The position numbers and the translations under genes were made by a program. The notes beneath the pieces are model-generated. The model saw only the letters and a list, made by a program, of their open reading frames with translations, ran no database searches and was not told where the DNA came from. This document shows positions 31,546 through 32,253 of a stretch of DNA of 32,253 nucleotides, in pieces (position 1 is the stretch's first letter; every line of letters starts with the position of its first letter). Where the stretch lies: positions 1-32,253 of the forward strand of contig JBKJIJ010000026.1 in assembly GCA_046598525.1 (NCBI GenBank), read 5' to 3'. The DNA is from Methylotenera_A sp046598525. GTDB lineage: Bacteria; Pseudomonadota; Gammaproteobacteria; Burkholderiales; Methylophilaceae.

Positions 31546-32253
31546 TGATGGGCGCGAAATCGGCGCCCACCTTAGCCTCAGTGTCCGCATCGATTATGAC
31601 TTCTGCTGTAAATCCCTCTATTAAGTCGCCATCGGCTGCCCATGTCACCGTTTTGTTAAACGAAGCAGTAGACGCGCTTAATATTAAGCCTGCTGGCGTT
31701 TATGTGGATGGCACATTTGGGCGCGGCGGTCATAGCCGCTTAATTTTATCGCGCTTAGAAAACGCAGGCCGCTTGTATGCGATTGACCGCGATTTGGCGG
31801 CAATGGCTGAAGGCCAAACCATACAAGATGCGCGTTTTCATATTTCACATCTGCACTTTTCCGAAATCAATCAGCTGGCAAGCAATAACAATCTAAACAA
31901 AGTAGACGGTATTTTGTTGGATTTAGGTATTTCATCGCCGCAAATTGATGAAGGTGATCGTGGTTTTAGTTTTAGATTTGATGCGCCCTTAGATATGCGC
32001 ATGGACCAAACGCGTGGAAAGACAGCCGCAGAGCTATTGACCACTATTTCAGAACAACAATTAGGGAAAGTGATAAAAGACTATGGTGAAGAACGGTTTG
32101 CTAAGCAGATTGCAAGGGCGATTATTAAGGAGCGCACAGACGGGCGCGCCATCACCACTACAGGACAGCTTGCCAAGATCGTGGCAAGTGCAATCCCCAA
32201 GATCGAACCGGGGCAGAACCCTGCAACGCGCACCTTTCAAGCTTTACGGATTT
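31542..32253 (+). CDS. rsmH: 16S rRNA (cytosine(1402)-N4)-methyltransferase RsmH, N-terminal part
   Basis: The first 237 codons; the gene runs off the window. The conserved body begins HVTVLLNEAVDAL at residue 34, then YVDGTFGRGGHS for SAM binding, AIDRD, ILLDLGISSPQID and FRFDAPLDMRMDQ. It methylates N4 of C1402 in 16S rRNA. The frame opens at three ATGs in a row (31542, 31545, 31548), the first overlapping the mraZ stop as ATGA, with GAAGG 9 bp upstream. This gives a Ser/Ala-rich N-terminal extension of about 33 residues that most RsmH proteins lack; ATG 31596 would shorten it. Confidence 0.94.
   Translation, partial: MMMGAKSAPTLASVSASIMTSAVNPSIKSPSAAHVTVLLNEAVDALNIKPAGVYVDGTFGRGGHSRLILSRLENAGRLYAIDRDLAAMAEGQTIQDARFHISHLHFSEINQLASNNNLNKVDGILLDLGISSPQIDEGDRGFSFRFDAPLDMRMDQTRGKTAAELLTTISEQQLGKVIKDYGEERFAKQIARAIIKERTDGRAITTTGQLAKIVASAIPKIEPGQNPATRTFQALRI

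Noticed and set aside
31292..31648. A 118-codon minus-strand frame over the mraZ-rsmH junction
   Set aside because: Both plus-strand genes are clearly real here, and the frame has no ribosome site or recognisable product.

Overview
The window looks like chromosomal DNA of a moderately AT-rich betaproteobacterial methylotroph, most likely of the family Methylophilaceae (Methylotenera-like). This is inferred from the end of a XoxF-type methanol dehydrogenase with its XoxJ and XoxG partners, a Fds-type NAD-dependent formate dehydrogenase, the betaproteobacterial DUF3579 family, and a PEP-CTERM protein beside the dcw cluster. I see no transposase, integrase, phage gene, CRISPR array, tRNA or rRNA.

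Layout. 1-2749 (+): C-terminus of xoxF, then xoxJ, xoxG and a second, lipid-anchored cytochrome c; terminators follow xoxF, xoxG and the second cytochrome. 2808-4130 (+): type II NADH dehydrogenase, ending at a bidirectional terminator. 4238-13301 (-): lplT, phoH, bcp, a tonB-histidine kinase pair, then a molybdenum cofactor operon transcribed moaA-mobA-mobB-moeA. 13544-19790 (+): fdsG-fdsB-fdsA-fdhD-fdsD, divergent from moaA. 19835-25464 (-): GT-C glycosyltransferase, rpmE, rho, trxA and a PilZ-like protein. 25669-26175 (+): a TlpA-type thioredoxin. 26179-27486 (-): yraN-dolP-DUF3579. 27548-29494 (+): rsmI and pyrC, followed by the RNase P RNA gene. 30026-30631 (-): a PEP-CTERM protein. 31099-32253 (+): mraZ and the start of rsmH, the head of the dcw cell division and wall cluster, behind a clear promoter with three MraZ boxes.

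How it fits together. The two ends of one-carbon energy metabolism lie close together: periplasmic methanol oxidation (XoxF passing electrons to XoxG) and cytoplasmic formate oxidation (FdsABG reducing NAD). A type II NADH dehydrogenase that can reoxidise NADH lies between them. The formate dehydrogenase needs a bis-MGD molybdenum cofactor, and four cofactor genes sit back to back with its operon across 242 bp that contain several palindromes. The rest is mostly housekeeping.

No wholly new system is evident. The best leads are the paired cytochromes with a co-varying cysteine pair, the tonB-orphan kinase operon, a nested repeat in front of xoxJ, the palindromes between moaA and fdsG, and the mraZ promoter with its MraZ boxes. 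All product calls rest on reading the translations and recalled family features; no database search was run.
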